NCBI RefSeq assembly: GCF_000332975.1
Contig: NZ_BANR01000003.1
Coordinates: 620,001-684,000, forward strand
Reading direction: 5' to 3'
Source: Gordonia aichiensis NBRC 108223
GTDB lineage: Bacteria > Actinomycetota > Actinomycetes > Mycobacteriales > Mycobacteriaceae
DNA length: 64,000 bases
The position numbers and the translations under genes are program-made. The notes beneath the pieces are model-generated. The model worked only from the letters and a program-made list of their open reading frames with translations. It had not been told where the DNA came from and ran no database searches. Of the stretch, positions 36,331 through 45,948 are shown piece by piece. Each line of letters begins with the position of its first letter. The stretch's first letter is position 1.

Positions 36331-37458
36331 TTGCACACGGCCCGTCGGGCACGTGTGAGCGAGGCCCTTCCCGATTTTCCCTGGGATTCGCTCGCGGAGG
36401 CCAAGGCGACGGCGGCAGCACACGAGGGCGGGATCGTCGATCTCTCGGTCGGCACGCCCGTCGACCCGGTCGACACCCTCATCCGTGAGGCGCTGGCGGC
36501 GGCGTCGGATTTCCCCGGTTACCCGGCGACTGTTGGCACGGCGGACCTTCGCGCGGCAGCTGCTGCGGCGTTGGCTCGGCGCTACGGCGCGACCGGGCTC
36601 GACGACTCGTCGATCCTCCCGGTGATCGGGACCAAAGAGGCCATCGCGGGGTTGTCTGCTGCACTCGGCATCGGCCCCGGCGACAACGTCGTGATCCCCG
36701 AGGTCGCCTACCCGACCTATGAGGTGAGTGCGCTGCTCGCGGGCGCTTCGGTGACGCGCGCCGATTCGACGCTGCAGATCGGCCCGGTCATGGGCAGCTC
36801 AGCGCCGTCGCTCATGTTCATCAACTCGCCGTCGAACCCGACGGGGCGCGTGCTGGGCGTCGATCACCTCCGCAAGGTGGTGTCGTGGTGCCGTGAGCAC
36901 GGAACGATCCTCGCGTCCGACGAGTGCTACCTGGGACTGTCGTGGGACACCGAGGCCGTCTCGATCCTCGACCCGCGGGTCAGCGACGGCGATCACACGG
37001 GACTGTTGGCGATTCATTCACTGTCGAAGATCTCCAACCTGGCGTCGTATCGCGCGGGCTTCTTCGCCGGCGACAGCGATCTGATCGCCGAACTCCTTGC
37101 CGTGCGCAAACATTCGGGCATGATCGTGCCATTTCCCATTCAGGCGGCCATGACCGCTGCGCTCTCCGACGACACTCACGTCGAGGCGCAGCGTGCCCGC
37201 TACCAGTTGCGTCGCTCGCGACTGCTGCCCGCCGTACGCGAGGCGGGTTTCCGCGTCGACGACTCGGAGGCCGGTCTCTATCTGTGGGCAACCAGGGGCG
37301 AAGGCTGCCGCGACACCGTGGCGTGGCTTGCCGAGCGGGGAATCCTGGTGGCACCCGGCGACTTCTACGGTCCGCTCGGGGGCAACCACGTGCGGTTCGC
37401 ACTCACCGCCACCGACGAACGCATCGACGCCGCGGTGGAGCGGCTGACGGTCGCCTGA
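36331..37458 (+). CDS. dapC: Succinyldiaminopimelate aminotransferase
   Basis: A 375-residue class I/II PLP aminotransferase. It converts N-succinyl-2-amino-6-ketopimelate to N-succinyl-LL-DAP in lysine and peptidoglycan synthesis. IVDLSVGTPVDPV opens the domain, VAYPTYEVSALLAGA and FINSPSNPTGRVLG are cofactor-side motifs, and SLSKISNLASYRAGF holds the PLP lysine. The neighbours dapD and dapE support DapC over a general aminotransferase. The TTG start is chosen from GAGGA 5 nt upstream; GTG at 36355 is an alternative. Confidence 0.88.
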   Translation: MHTARRARVSEALPDFPWDSLAEAKATAAAHEGGIVDLSVGTPVDPVDTLIREALAAASDFPGYPATVGTADLRAAAAAALARRYGATGLDDSSILPVIGTKEAIAGLSAALGIGPGDNVVIPEVAYPTYEVSALLAGASVTRADSTLQIGPVMGSSAPSLMFINSPSNPTGRVLGVDHLRKVVSWCREHGTILASDECYLGLSWDTEAVSILDPRVSDGDHTGLLAIHSLSKISNLASYRAGFFAGDSDLIAELLAVRKHSGMIVPFPIQAAMTAALSDDTHVEAQRARYQLRRSRLLPAVREAGFRVDDSEAGLYLWATRGEGCRDTVAWLAERGILVAPGDFYGPLGGNHVRFALTATDERIDAAVERLTVA

Positions 37459-37465
37459 ACACACA

Positions 37466-37525
37466 AACACGCGCTTCCGACATCAGCACGCGATGCTTCG
37501 CTCGCGGACGTCAGAAGCGCGTGTT
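37466..37525. terminator. Bidirectional hairpin between dapC and dapD
   Basis: AACACGCGCTTC (37466-37477) pairs with GAAGCGCGTGTT (37514-37525). The inner bases extend the stem, best on the minus-strand RNA where mismatches become G-U pairs. It lies 7 bp after dapC and 14 bp after dapD, which converge. Confidence 0.75.
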
Positions 37526-37539
37526 CAGGGCGCCGGATC

Positions 37540-38508
37540 TCAGTTGTTCTTGTGCAGCGCCTCGTTGAGCGCGATGCCGTCGCCCTTCCACGGCACCACT
37601 TCGACGGCGCCGGTCAGGCTGTTGCGGCGGAACAGCAGGTTCGACTGACCCGAGAGCTCACGCGCCTTGATCGACGCTCCGTCGGGTCCGGTGACCTTGG
37701 TGCCCGCGGTCACGTACAGTCCCGCCTCGATGACGCAGTCGTCGCCGAGCGGGATGCCGCACCCGGAGTTCGCCCCGAGCAGGCACCGCTTACCCAGCGA
37801 GATGATCTCCTTGCCGCCGCCCGACAGCGTGCCCATCGTCGACGCCCCGCCACCGATATCCGAGCCGTCGCCGACGACGACCCCGGCCGAGATGCGGCCT
37901 TCGACCATCGACGAGCCGAGCGTGCCCGCGTTGTAGTTGACGAACCCCTCGTGCATCACGGTGGTGCCCGGCGCGAGGTGCGCGCCGAGGCGTACGCGGT
38001 CGGCGTCGCCGATCCGTACCCCGCCCGGGGCGACGTAGTCGACCATGCGGGGAAACTTGTCGATGCTGAGCACCATTACGTGGCCGCGGGCGCGCAGGCG
38101 TCGTCGAACCTTCTCGAAGCCCTCCACCGGACACGGGCCGAAATTGGTCCACACGACGTTCGACAGCAGGCCGAAGATACCCTCGAGGTTCGCCTGGTGC
38201 GGCGCGATGAGTCGATGCGACAACAGGTGTAGTCGCAGGTAGACGTCGTAGGCATCGGTCGGTGCCGCCGACAGATCGGCAATCGAGGTGCGGATCGCGA
38301 CGATCTTGACCCCGCGCGCCTCGTCAGGCCCGACCAGGTCATTGAGGTCGGTGGGGATGTCGTCGCCCTCGAGGATCTTGGTGTCGGCCAGATCCGGCGT
38401 CGCGAGTTCGGGGTCCGGATACCAGACGTCGAGAACAACGCCGGGATCCGCCGACCCCCCGTTGGTCACCGTTGCGATGCCTGTTGCGTAAGCGCCATTC
38501 GTCGTCAC
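37540..38508 (-). CDS. dapD: Tetrahydrodipicolinate N-succinyltransferase
   Basis: A 322-residue actinobacterial-type DapD that transfers succinyl from succinyl-CoA to tetrahydrodipicolinate. The C-terminal left-handed beta-helix is visible as hexapeptide-like repeats ([60 protein letters not shown]). The N-terminal domain holds [16 protein letters not shown]. The length is right for the family. The GTG start has TAAACT 7 nt upstream. It is convergent with dapC. Confidence 0.95.
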   Translation of the reverse strand: MTTNGAYATGIATVTNGGSADPGVVLDVWYPDPELATPDLADTKILEGDDIPTDLNDLVGPDEARGVKIVAIRTSIADLSAAPTDAYDVYLRLHLLSHRLIAPHQANLEGIFGLLSNVVWTNFGPCPVEGFEKVRRRLRARGHVMVLSIDKFPRMVDYVAPGGVRIGDADRVRLGAHLAPGTTVMHEGFVNYNAGTLGSSMVEGRISAGVVVGDGSDIGGGASTMGTLSGGGKEIISLGKRCLLGANSGCGIPLGDDCVIEAGLYVTAGTKVTGPDGASIKARELSGQSNLLFRRNSLTGAVEVVPWKGDGIALNEALHKNN

Positions 38509-38515
38509 GGGCAGG

Positions 38516-38521
38516 AGTTTA
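38516..38521 (-). promoter_or_regulatory. Leaderless -10 (TAAACT) of dapD
   Basis: Seven nt to the GTG start; no SD in between. Confidence 0.5.
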
Positions 38522-38568
38522 CCGGCGACCTTGTTCCGCAGGAGGGGAGGTCGCCGGTAGTCACTTGC

Positions 38569-38856
38569 TCAGTGCTGGTGATACATGAGGTCGTACTCGG
38601 CGCGGTCGTGATCGCTGTTCACCGGAAAGAACGCGCTGTGGTGCATCCGGTGACTCAACGTGATCAACACCGCCGCGCTCCCGACGAATGCGGCCACCAT
38701 CACCAGAGCCCACACGATTCCTGCGGTGGGCTCGTGAGTGGCGAACATGGTCAGCGAGACCGCCAGCGACAAGAATCCGACCAGTACAAGGACGAATGCG
38801 ACGACACCCATCGGATGGTTGCCGTGCGAGACATGTGACCTGTGGAAAGTGGTCAT
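38569..38856 (-). CDS. Small two-helix membrane protein, paralogue A
   Basis: A 95-residue protein with membrane helices at about 17-39 and 47-67 and a histidine-rich N-terminus. The C-terminus RMHHSAFFPVNSDHDRAEYD corresponds to RRLNHSALLPDATSREEQHY in the next gene, so they are paralogues. The family is not recognised and the function is unknown. GAGGAG precedes the ATG by 8 nt. Confidence 0.75.
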   Translation of the reverse strand: MTTFHRSHVSHGNHPMGVVAFVLVLVGFLSLAVSLTMFATHEPTAGIVWALVMVAAFVGSAAVLITLSHRMHHSAFFPVNSDHDRAEYDLMYHQH

Positions 38857-38961
38857 GGCGCCATCTCCTCGAATCGACGACGCCCCTCACCCTAGTGTTA
38901 CCGAGGTCACATTTCGGCGGTTGAAGCGGGTAAGATTCGACAGTCAACCGCGCCCCGATCG

Positions 38962-39002
38962 CCGAGGTCGGGGCCCCGCCCAACTCGGGACCCCGACCTC
39001 GG
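38962..39002. terminator. GC-rich hairpin between the two small membrane protein genes
   Basis: Arms of 17 bp with one mismatch (CCGAGGTCGGGGCCCCG / CGGGACCCCGACCTCGG), 7-nt loop, 24 bp after the stop of the gene at 39027. It probably separates the two paralogues into independent transcripts. Confidence 0.75.
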
Positions 39003-39026
39003 TGGGTGGGACAATCGCACCGCGTG

Positions 39027-39317
39027 TCACGCGGCCTGGTGTCGATAGACCTCCAGGTAGTGCTGCTCTTCGCGCGACGTCGCGTCGGGCAGCAGTGCGC
39101 TGTGGTTCAGGCGCCGCGTCATGACCGAGACGATGCCGATGCCGACCGACATGGCGATCACCGCGACGATCGCCGCGGTGAGTGCGGCTGCCCCGTTCCC
39201 GAACGCGAGCGCGGTGAGCGCGAGTGGCGCGGCGCCGAAGCCGACCAAGAAGATCGCGAAGCCGGCGATGGCTGCGGGGTGCTGCGGGTTGTCGGTGTGC
39301 GTGCGCTGGATGGACAT
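39027..39317 (-). CDS. Small two-helix membrane protein, paralogue B
   Basis: A 96-residue protein with helices at about 15-40 and 45-68. It shares the topology and the [RN]-[HL]-HSA-x-x-P motif after the second helix with the neighbouring 95-residue protein, and the same GAGGAG SD context. No known domain is visible. Both end with a charged/histidine-rich cytoplasmic tail, which might bind metal or a partner (speculation). Confidence 0.75.
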   Translation of the reverse strand: MSIQRTHTDNPQHPAAIAGFAIFLVGFGAAPLALTALAFGNGAAALTAAIVAVIAMSVGIGIVSVMTRRLNHSALLPDATSREEQHYLEVYRHQAA

Positions 39318-39537
39318 CGAACATCATCTCCTCGACGAATGTGGTCTACACGTCCATGCTCGACCCCGGTTGCGCTGGGGGAGAGGGTCTTTCGTCCCGT
39401 CCCCGGTGGGCCTTCGGCAGCCTTGCGAGATGCGGCCCGATCAGTATGACGAGCGGCCCGCGAATGTGGGGCGTCTGTCATACCGATCGGCGACAGGTGG
39501 TGGCTGACGGTTCGGGGCGGTCGACACCCCTGGGGAG

Positions 39538-40554
39538 TCAGGGCCGCAGCAGCGTCTTGATCGCCCGGCGTTCATCCATCGCCGCGTAGCCCTGCGCAAC
39601 CTCGCTGAGCGGGAGTTCGAGGTCGAAAACCTTGCCGGGGTTGATCTCCCGGTTCGTGATGCGCGTGATGAGTTCCGGCAGGAAGCGTCGTACCGGTGCC
39701 GGTCCGCCGTGCAGATGCACGAGCTTGTAGAACAACTGGTCGCCGGGGATCTCGACGCCGTGCGCCACTCCGACGAATCCGACGTGATCGCCGGGCCGCG
39801 TCGAATCGATCGCCTGCGTCATCGACTCCTGGGTGCCCACGGCCTCGATCACCGAGTGCGCACCGAGTCCCCGTGTGAGTTCCTTGACGGCCGCCACTCC
39901 GTCGTCGCCGCGCTCGGACACGATGTCGGTGGCGCCGAATTCCACCGCGAGCTTCTGCCGCTGCTCGTGGCGACTCATCACGATGATCCGTTCGGCACCC
40001 AACTGCGCGGAGGCAAGCACCGCCAACAGGCCGACCGCGCCGTCGCCGACCACGACGACGGTCTTGCCCGGGCCTGCCTCTGCGGCCGACGCACCGAACC
40101 AACCGGTCCCGAGGACGTCGGATGCCGTGAGCAGATCCGGCACGATCTCGTCGTCGGGCACCTCCGGTGTGGCCACCAGAGTGCCGTCGGCGAGCGGAAC
40201 CCGCAGGTATTCGGCCTGTGCGCCGCGCACCGGGGCCCGATGTACGCATCCGGTCTGGTATCCGGCCAGGCAGATCTCGCAGGTGTTGTCGGAGGCGAAG
40301 AACGAGCCGATGACGAACTGTCCCGGAGCGACGGTGCGCACCGCGGACCCGACCCCCTCGACGATCCCGACATACTCGTGTCCCATGTGCACTGGCGGGT
40401 CGATCGCGTTGATCCCGCGGTAGGTCCACAGATCCGAACCGCACACGCATGTCGCGGTGAGTCGCACGATGGCATCGGTCGGTTCGTCGATCTGCGGACG
40501 TTCGACCTCCTCGAACCGGACGTCGAAGGGCGCGCGAATGACGGTGCCGTGCAT
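39538..40554 (-). CDS. Zinc-dependent alcohol dehydrogenase family protein
   Basis: A 338-residue medium-chain dehydrogenase. Catalytic zinc ligands lie in CVCGSD and [13 protein letters not shown] reduced structural-zinc region ([15 protein letters not shown]) and the Rossmann motif [14 protein letters not shown] follow. Substrate specificity cannot be read; relatives oxidise alcohols or act as glutathione-independent or threonine dehydrogenase-like enzymes. It lies divergent to dapE with 68 bp between starts. The ATG matches the family's short N-terminus ([12 protein letters not shown]). Confidence 0.85.
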   Translation of the reverse strand: MHGTVIRAPFDVRFEEVERPQIDEPTDAIVRLTATCVCGSDLWTYRGINAIDPPVHMGHEYVGIVEGVGSAVRTVAPGQFVIGSFFASDNTCEICLAGYQTGCVHRAPVRGAQAEYLRVPLADGTLVATPEVPDDEIVPDLLTASDVLGTGWFGASAAEAGPGKTVVVVGDGAVGLLAVLASAQLGAERIIVMSRHEQRQKLAVEFGATDIVSERGDDGVAAVKELTRGLGAHSVIEAVGTQESMTQAIDSTRPGDHVGFVGVAHGVEIPGDQLFYKLVHLHGGPAPVRRFLPELITRITNREINPGKVFDLELPLSEVAQGYAAMDERRAIKTLLRP

Positions 40555-40609
40555 ACAGCTCAGTCTGCCATCGTCCACGGTCGGCATCGCAACGACGGGG
40601 GCGCAGCGA

Positions 40610-40615
40610 TAAGTT
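40610..40615 (+). promoter_or_regulatory. Leaderless -10 (TAAGTT) of dapE
   Basis: Seven nt to the GTG at 40623; it selects that start over the TTG and GTG upstream. Confidence 0.5.
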
Positions 40616-40622
40616 GGTGGTC

Positions 40623-41738
40623 GTGAGTACACCCCGAACACCGGTCGCACATCTCGATCTTCGTGCCGACCCGGTCGAGTTGACCGCGGCCCTCGTCGAC
40701 ATCGAGAGCGAGTCGCACAACGAGTCCGCGATCGCCGACGCCGTGGAAAAGGCCTTGCGCGAGCAGACGATCGGGTTCGAGGTGCTCCGACACGGCAACC
40801 GTGTGTTGGCGCGCACCGACAGCGGCAAAACCAGCCGGGTCATCCTCGCCGGTCACCTCGACACCGTCCCGGTCGCCGACAACCTGCCGAGTCGACGCAC
40901 CGTCGACGACGTCGAGGGTGATGTGCTGCACGGCTGCGGCACCGTCGACATGAAGTCGGGCGACGCGGTGTTCCTCCATCTGGCGGCCACGATGGACGAT
41001 CCCGCCCACGACCTCACGCTGATCTTTTACGACTGCGAGGAGATCGCTGCCGAGTACAACGGTCTGGGGTTCCTCGAACGTGAACTGCCCGAATGGCTTT
41101 CGGGCGACGTCGCCATCCTCGGCGAGCCGACTGCCGGCCAGATCGAGGCGGGGTGCCAGGGGACGCTGCGGGTGCGGCTCACGGCCGCCGGGACACGGGC
41201 TCACTCGGCGCGATCCTGGATGGGCGACAACGCGATTCACAAATTCGCAGGTGTGCTCACCACGCTCGCGAACTACCGGCCCCGCAACGTCGACATCGAC
41301 GGCTGCGAGTACCGCGAGGGCCTGTCTGCCGTCGGTATCGGAGGCGGCGTCGCGGGCAACGTCGTCCCGGATCACGCCTGGGTCACCATCAACTTTCGCT
41401 TCGCGCCCGATCGCAGTGTCGACGACGCCCTCGACCACGTCCGCGACGTGTTCGCCTACGACCTCGACACGGGCATGATCACCCTCGAACTCACCGACGC
41501 CGCGCCCGGGGCGTTGCCAGGGCTGAGCCACCCCGCCGCTGCTGCGCTGGTCGACGCCGCGCAGGGTCGGTTCCGCGCCAAGTACGGATGGACCGATGTC
41601 TCTCGGTTCTCCGCGCTCGGCATCCCCGCGGTCAACCTCGGGCCCGGCGACCCCAATCTCGCCCATCGGGTCGACGAGCGCGTGCCCGTTAAGCAGATCA
41701 TCGAGGTGACCGAGTTGCTGCGGACGTATCTGTCCTGA
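40623..41738 (+). CDS. dapE: Succinyl-diaminopimelate desuccinylase
   Basis: A 371-residue M20-family dizinc amidohydrolase that releases succinate from N-succinyl-LL-DAP. Metal-ligand motifs are [21 protein letters not shown], the catalytic Glu pair YDCEEIAAE and [14 protein letters not shown]. The dimerisation domain lies between about 175 and 285, and the C-terminal ligand is in NLAHRVDE. Length and motifs are typical of actinobacterial DapE. It forms the dap cluster with dapC and dapD, though transcribed separately. Confidence 0.94.
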   Translation: MSTPRTPVAHLDLRADPVELTAALVDIESESHNESAIADAVEKALREQTIGFEVLRHGNRVLARTDSGKTSRVILAGHLDTVPVADNLPSRRTVDDVEGDVLHGCGTVDMKSGDAVFLHLAATMDDPAHDLTLIFYDCEEIAAEYNGLGFLERELPEWLSGDVAILGEPTAGQIEAGCQGTLRVRLTAAGTRAHSARSWMGDNAIHKFAGVLTTLANYRPRNVDIDGCEYREGLSAVGIGGGVAGNVVPDHAWVTINFRFAPDRSVDDALDHVRDVFAYDLDTGMITLELTDAAPGALPGLSHPAAAALVDAAQGRFRAKYGWTDVSRFSALGIPAVNLGPGDPNLAHRVDERVPVKQIIEVTELLRTYLS

Positions 41739-41803
41739 GCATCTCCGGTCCCGACCACCGCCGTGTCCGCTCGCGCATCGACCGTCGGGCGCCGCCGGCT
41801 TGC

Positions 41804-41809
41804 TAGCGT
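41804..41809 (+). promoter_or_regulatory. Leaderless -10 (TAGCGT) of the first LOG gene
   Basis: Seven nt to the ATG at 41817. Confidence 0.5.
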
Positions 41810-41816
41810 GACCTGC

Positions 41817-42635
41817 ATGTCCGCAACCCCTGAGAATCCGCGCGATTCCGATGTCGCCTCCCCGCGATACGACGAGGAGATCGTCGACGACACCGCTGCC
41901 TGTTACGTGGGTCCGATGCGCATCCGCAGAGATCTGCAGCGACCCGAGACCACCGATCGTCGCCTCCTGCAATGGGTCGATCCGCGCGACCGGACGCTGC
42001 GCGCCGAGCGCACGATGCGCGATTCGTGGCGGGTGCTGCGTATTCAGTCCGAGTTCGTTGCCGGGTTCGACGCCATGAACGACGTCGCCGAGGCCGTGAC
42101 GGTGTTCGGGTCGGCCCGTATCCCGGAGGGAACGCCCGAGTACGACCTGGGGGTCCGCCTGGGGAAGGCACTGGGGGAGGCGGGTTACGCGGTCATCACC
42201 GGAGGGGGTCCGGGTGTCATGGAAGCCGCCAATCGCGGTGCGGCGCATACTGATTCACGTTCTATCGGACTGAATATCGAGCTACCGTTCGAGCAGCACC
42301 TCAATCCCTGGGTGGATCTCGGTATGAACTTCCGCTACTTCTTCGTGCGTAAGACGATGTTCGTCAAGTACGCGCAGGCCTTCGTGTGTCTCCCCGGTGG
42401 ATTCGGCACACTCGACGAACTCTTCGAGGCGCTCACGCTCGTGCAGACGAAGAAGGTGGTGCGTTTTCCGATCGTGCTGCTCGGACGTGAGCACTGGGCG
42501 GGTCTGGTCGACTGGATGCGCGACCGGCTCCTGGCGGGCGGAATGATCTCCTCCGACGACCTCGACCTCTTCCACGTCGTCGACACACCCGAAGAGGCGG
42601 TGGCGATCATCGCCGACGCCACCCCGACCCGATGA
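41817..42635 (+). CDS. LOG/TIGR00730 family Rossmann-fold protein, long form
   Basis: A 272-residue member of the lysine decarboxylase-like LOG family. Signature GGGPGVMEAANRGA is followed by the nucleotide-binding PGGFGTLDELFEALTLVQ. An N-terminal extension of about 85 residues distinguishes it from cytokinin-activating LOG enzymes. The family cleaves ribose-phosphate from nucleoside monophosphates; the physiological substrate here is unknown. The shorter paralogue follows with an ATGA overlap. The ATG is supported by TAGCGT 7 nt upstream, against a start 18 codons earlier. Confidence 0.85.
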   Translation: MSATPENPRDSDVASPRYDEEIVDDTAACYVGPMRIRRDLQRPETTDRRLLQWVDPRDRTLRAERTMRDSWRVLRIQSEFVAGFDAMNDVAEAVTVFGSARIPEGTPEYDLGVRLGKALGEAGYAVITGGGPGVMEAANRGAAHTDSRSIGLNIELPFEQHLNPWVDLGMNFRYFFVRKTMFVKYAQAFVCLPGGFGTLDELFEALTLVQTKKVVRFPIVLLGREHWAGLVDWMRDRLLAGGMISSDDLDLFHVVDTPEEAVAIIADATPTR

Positions 42636-43168
42636 CCGCGATCTGTGTGTATTGCGCCTCCGGTCCGGTCGAGCAGCGCTACCTCGACCTCGCCGCCGAA
42701 CTCGGCACAGCGATCGGCGCCGCTGGACACACGCTGGTCTCCGGCGGTGGCAACGTCTCGATGATGGGTGCTGTCGCATCGGCGACGCGTGCAGCGGGGG
42801 GTGCGACGATCGGGATCATTCCGCGGGCACTGATGGAACGCGAGGTCGCCGACCTCGACGCCGATGAGCTGGTGGTCACGGAGACCATGCGACAGCGCAA
42901 ACAGCTGATGGACGAGAGGGCCGACGCGTTCATCACCTTGCCCGGAGGGATCGGCACCCTCGAAGAACTCTTCGAGACCTGGACAGGCGGGTACCTCGGT
43001 ATGCACGCCAAACCGGTGATCATCTGCGATCCCTTCGGTTTCTATGCGCCGTTGCTCGGGTGGCTGCGAGACTTGCAGGGCCAGGGATTCGTGTCGGAGC
43101 GGTCACTCTCAGGACTTCGAGTGACGGACACGGTGCCGGCCGCTCTCGCGCTTGCTACTGGGCGGTAA
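42632..43168 (+). CDS. LOG family nucleoside 5'-monophosphate phosphoribohydrolase
   Basis: A 178-residue LOG protein resembling Rv1205, which releases cytokinin-type adenines from their riboside monophosphates in M. tuberculosis. It starts AICVYCASG, has LVSGGGNVSMMGAVA and MRQRKQLMDERADAFITLPG, then GGIGTLEELFETWT, the full catalytic set (Arg and Glu of RK and PGGxGTxxE). It overlaps the longer LOG gene by 4 bp and precedes fadD6, as in M. tuberculosis. Confidence 0.9.
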   Translation: MTAICVYCASGPVEQRYLDLAAELGTAIGAAGHTLVSGGGNVSMMGAVASATRAAGGATIGIIPRALMEREVADLDADELVVTETMRQRKQLMDERADAFITLPGGIGTLEELFETWTGGYLGMHAKPVIICDPFGFYAPLLGWLRDLQGQGFVSERSLSGLRVTDTVPAALALATGR

Positions 43169-43223
43169 GGTGTCGAAGAACACGTCGACGCGTGTTGGCA
43201 ACGTAGCGGGAGGGCAGAAGTAG

Positions 43224-44996
43224 ATGTCAGGTGACGCCACCAAGGTCGTCGGACTCACGGACGTGTTGAAGGGCGTCGTCAAGATGGCTCCCGACGCCGT
43301 CGGCATGATCAAGAACGCGCCGGGGCTGATACGGCGTCCGCCCGATGCCAAGCGCACCATCGGGTCGATTTTCGCCAAGCGCGCTGCCGATCACCCCGAG
43401 CGCCCGTTCATCCGCTTCGAGGGCAAGACCATCACCTACGGCGAGGCCAACCGTCATGTGAACCGATTCGCCGCAGTCCTCACAGAAGATGGTGTGCGCA
43501 AGGGTGACGTCGTCGCGATCCTGTCGAAGAACTGCCCCACCGACCTCATGCTCATGCTCGCCACCGTCAAGCTCGGTGCGATCGCCGGAATGCTGAACTA
43601 CAACCAGCGTGGCGCCGTGCTCGAGCACAGTGTGAAGTTGCTCGGCGCCCGTGTGCTGGTCTTCGACCCCGACTGCTCAGAAGCGCTCGAATCGATCGAT
43701 TCCTCGGCCCTTCCCGCCCACGTCTACGACTTCGAACAGTTCGAGAAGGAGGCGGACGGGAAGCCGGAGAGCAACCCGTCGGTCACGGCGGAGCTACCCG
43801 CCTCCACCGAGGCCTTCTACATCTTCACCTCTGGCACGACGGGTATGCCCAAGGCCAGCGTGATGAGCCACAACCGTTGGCTCGCAAGTCTTTCCGGGAT
43901 CGGTGGTCTCGCCGTGCGTCTCAAGCACAACGACACCATGTACGTTCCGTTGCCGCTGTACCACAACAACGCGCTGAGTGTCTCGCTCTCCTCGGTCCTC
44001 TCCGCCGGTGCCTGCATCGCCATCGGCAAGCACTTCTCCGCATCGAAGTTCTGGGACGATGTGATCCGCAACCGGGCGACCGCGTTCTGCTACATCGGCG
44101 AGTTGTGCCGATACCTGCTGGCGCAGCCCGAGAAGCCCACCGACCGTGCGCACGACGTCCGCCTGATCGTCGGTAATGGGATGCGGCCGGACATCTGGGA
44201 CGAGTTCCAGCGTCGCTTCGGCATCGAGCGCATCGTCGAGTTCTACGGCGCGAGCGAACTCAACCTGGTGTTCGTCAACGCCTTCAGCGTCGAACGCACC
44301 GCAGGCTTCTGCCCGCTGCCCTACGCGATCGTCGACTACGACAGCGAGGGGAAGCCCAAGCGCAACGCCGACGGTCGACTGACCAAGGTCAAGCGCGGCG
44401 GGATCGGCTTGCTGATCTCGGGAATCAACGATCGCGTGCCGATCGATGGATACACCGACCCGGCAGAGACCGAGAAGAAGATCATCCGCGGCGCGTTCAA
44501 GGACGGCGACGAGTGGTTCAACTCAGGTGACCTCGTCCGCGACCAGGGCTTCTTCCACATCGCGTTCGTCGATCGCCTCGGCGACACCTTCCGCTGGAAG
44601 GGCGAGAATGTGGCAACCACCGAGGTAGAGGCCGGACTCGACGGTTTCGGGCAGATCAGCCAGTCAGTGGTATTCGGTGTCGAGGTCCCCGGAACCGACG
44701 GCAAGGCAGGCATGGCGGCGGTCACCCTGCGTGAGGGCGAACTCGACGGCACGAAGCTCGCAGCCCACCTCTACGACGTGCTGCCGAACTACGCGATTCC
44801 GCTGTTCGTCCGTGTCGTCGACCACCTCGAGGCGACGTCGACGTTCAAGAACCGCAAGGTCGAACTGCGCGACGAGGGTTACGCCGACACCGGCGAGGAC
44901 CCGCTCTACGTACTCAAGGGTCGCTCGGAGGGCTACGTCGAGTACTACGACGGTTACGCCGACGAGGTCGCGAACGCCAAGGTGCCCAAGAACTGA
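43224..44996 (+). CDS. fadD6: Long-chain fatty-acid-CoA ligase FadD6
   Basis: A 590-residue acyl-CoA synthetase of the ANL superfamily. AMP-binding motif YIFTSGTTGMPKASVMSH (residues about 195-212), YGASELNLV, GDLVRDQGFFHIAFVDRLGDTFRWKGENVATTEV (in pieces), and a C-terminal FKNRKVELRDEG with the acyl-transfer lysine. The FATP-like architecture and position between Rv1205-like and folP2 genes identify it as FadD6. It activates fatty acids for uptake or lipid synthesis. A purine-rich GGGAGGGCAGAAG lies before the ATG. Confidence 0.93.
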   Translation: MSGDATKVVGLTDVLKGVVKMAPDAVGMIKNAPGLIRRPPDAKRTIGSIFAKRAADHPERPFIRFEGKTITYGEANRHVNRFAAVLTEDGVRKGDVVAILSKNCPTDLMLMLATVKLGAIAGMLNYNQRGAVLEHSVKLLGARVLVFDPDCSEALESIDSSALPAHVYDFEQFEKEADGKPESNPSVTAELPASTEAFYIFTSGTTGMPKASVMSHNRWLASLSGIGGLAVRLKHNDTMYVPLPLYHNNALSVSLSSVLSAGACIAIGKHFSASKFWDDVIRNRATAFCYIGELCRYLLAQPEKPTDRAHDVRLIVGNGMRPDIWDEFQRRFGIERIVEFYGASELNLVFVNAFSVERTAGFCPLPYAIVDYDSEGKPKRNADGRLTKVKRGGIGLLISGINDRVPIDGYTDPAETEKKIIRGAFKDGDEWFNSGDLVRDQGFFHIAFVDRLGDTFRWKGENVATTEVEAGLDGFGQISQSVVFGVEVPGTDGKAGMAAVTLREGELDGTKLAAHLYDVLPNYAIPLFVRVVDHLEATSTFKNRKVELRDEGYADTGEDPLYVLKGRSEGYVEYYDGYADEVANAKVPKN

Positions 44997-45059
44997 GGTT
45001 GCGGAGAACCGACCGGCTCGACGCACGATCGCCCGGACAATCCGGCGACGACCGGTCGT

Positions 45060-45065
45060 TACGCT
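45060..45065 (+). promoter_or_regulatory. Leaderless -10 (TACGCT) of folP2
   Basis: Seven nt to the ATG at 45073. Confidence 0.5.
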
Positions 45066-45072
45066 GGCTTCC

Positions 45073-45948
45073 ATGAACGCGACCCTGTGCGGTAGGCCGG
45101 TGCCCGCCGATCGGGCCCTGGTGATGGCCATCGTCAATCGCACCCCCGACTCGTTCTACGATCGCGGGTCCTCGTTCTCCGACGACGCCGCGAAAGCTCG
45201 TATCCGCCGGGCCGTCGCCGAGGGCGCCGACATCGTCGACATCGGCGGCGTGAAGGCAGGACCCGGAGAAGAGGTCGATGCCGCCACCGAGACCGAGCGG
45301 GTGGTCCCGATGGTCGAATGGATTCGCCATGAGTACCCGGACCTCCTGATCAGCGTCGACACCTGGCGAGCCGAGGTCGCCGACCGGGCGTGTGCCGTGG
45401 GCGCCGACCTCATCAACGACACCTGGGCTGGTGCCGATCCCGACCTGGTGAAGGTCGCCGCGGCCCGACGTGCCGGAATCGTGTGTTCGCACACGGGCGG
45501 GATGGAGGTCCGCACCCGCCCGCACCGCGTCGCGTACGGCGAGAATCCCGAAGACGTGGTGGCCGCGGTGATCGCCGACGTGACGCGCGCCGCCGCGGCC
45601 GCCGAAGCCGAGGGGGTGGCCCGCGACTCGATCGTTATCGACCCGACACACGACTTCGGCAAAAACACTCACCACGGGCTGCTCCTGTTACGCCACGTAA
45701 AAGATCTTGTTAATACAGGCTGGCCGGTGCTGATGGCGCTGAGCAACAAGGATTTTGTGGGGGAGACTCTGGGGGTGGACCTCGACGACCGAGTGGAGGG
45801 GACACTGGCCGCGACAGCGTTGAGCGCCGCATCGGGAGCTCGGATCTTTCGCGTCCACGAAGTCGCCGCCACGCGTCGTGTGGTCGACATGGTCGCTGCA
45901 ATAGCGGGAACACGGCCACCCGCCCGAACAGTCAGGGGACTCGCATGA
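45073..45948 (+). CDS. folP2: Dihydropteroate synthase homologue FolP2
   Basis: A 291-residue pterin-binding TIM-barrel protein. Family motifs are MAIVNRTPDSFYDRG, DIVDIGGVKAGPGEE, ISVDTWRAEVADRA and INDTWAGADP. Its position between fadD6 and gpgS identifies it as the Rv1207 orthologue, which in mycobacteria does not replace FolP1 as dihydropteroate synthase. The actual reaction is uncertain. A short block of rare AT-rich codons (GTA AAA GAT CTT GTT AAT ACA) lies around 45698-45718. The stop overlaps gpgS by ATGA. Confidence 0.88.
   Translation: MNATLCGRPVPADRALVMAIVNRTPDSFYDRGSSFSDDAAKARIRRAVAEGADIVDIGGVKAGPGEEVDAATETERVVPMVEWIRHEYPDLLISVDTWRAEVADRACAVGADLINDTWAGADPDLVKVAAARRAGIVCSHTGGMEVRTRPHRVAYGENPEDVVAAVIADVTRAAAAAEAEGVARDSIVIDPTHDFGKNTHHGLLLLRHVKDLVNTGWPVLMALSNKDFVGETLGVDLDDRVEGTLAATALSAASGARIFRVHEVAATRRVVDMVAAIAGTRPPARTVRGLA

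Noticed and set aside
40560-42248. 562-codon minus-strand frame over dapE and the LOG gene
   Set aside because: It crosses two clear genes and an intergenic promoter in antisense; no homology pattern.
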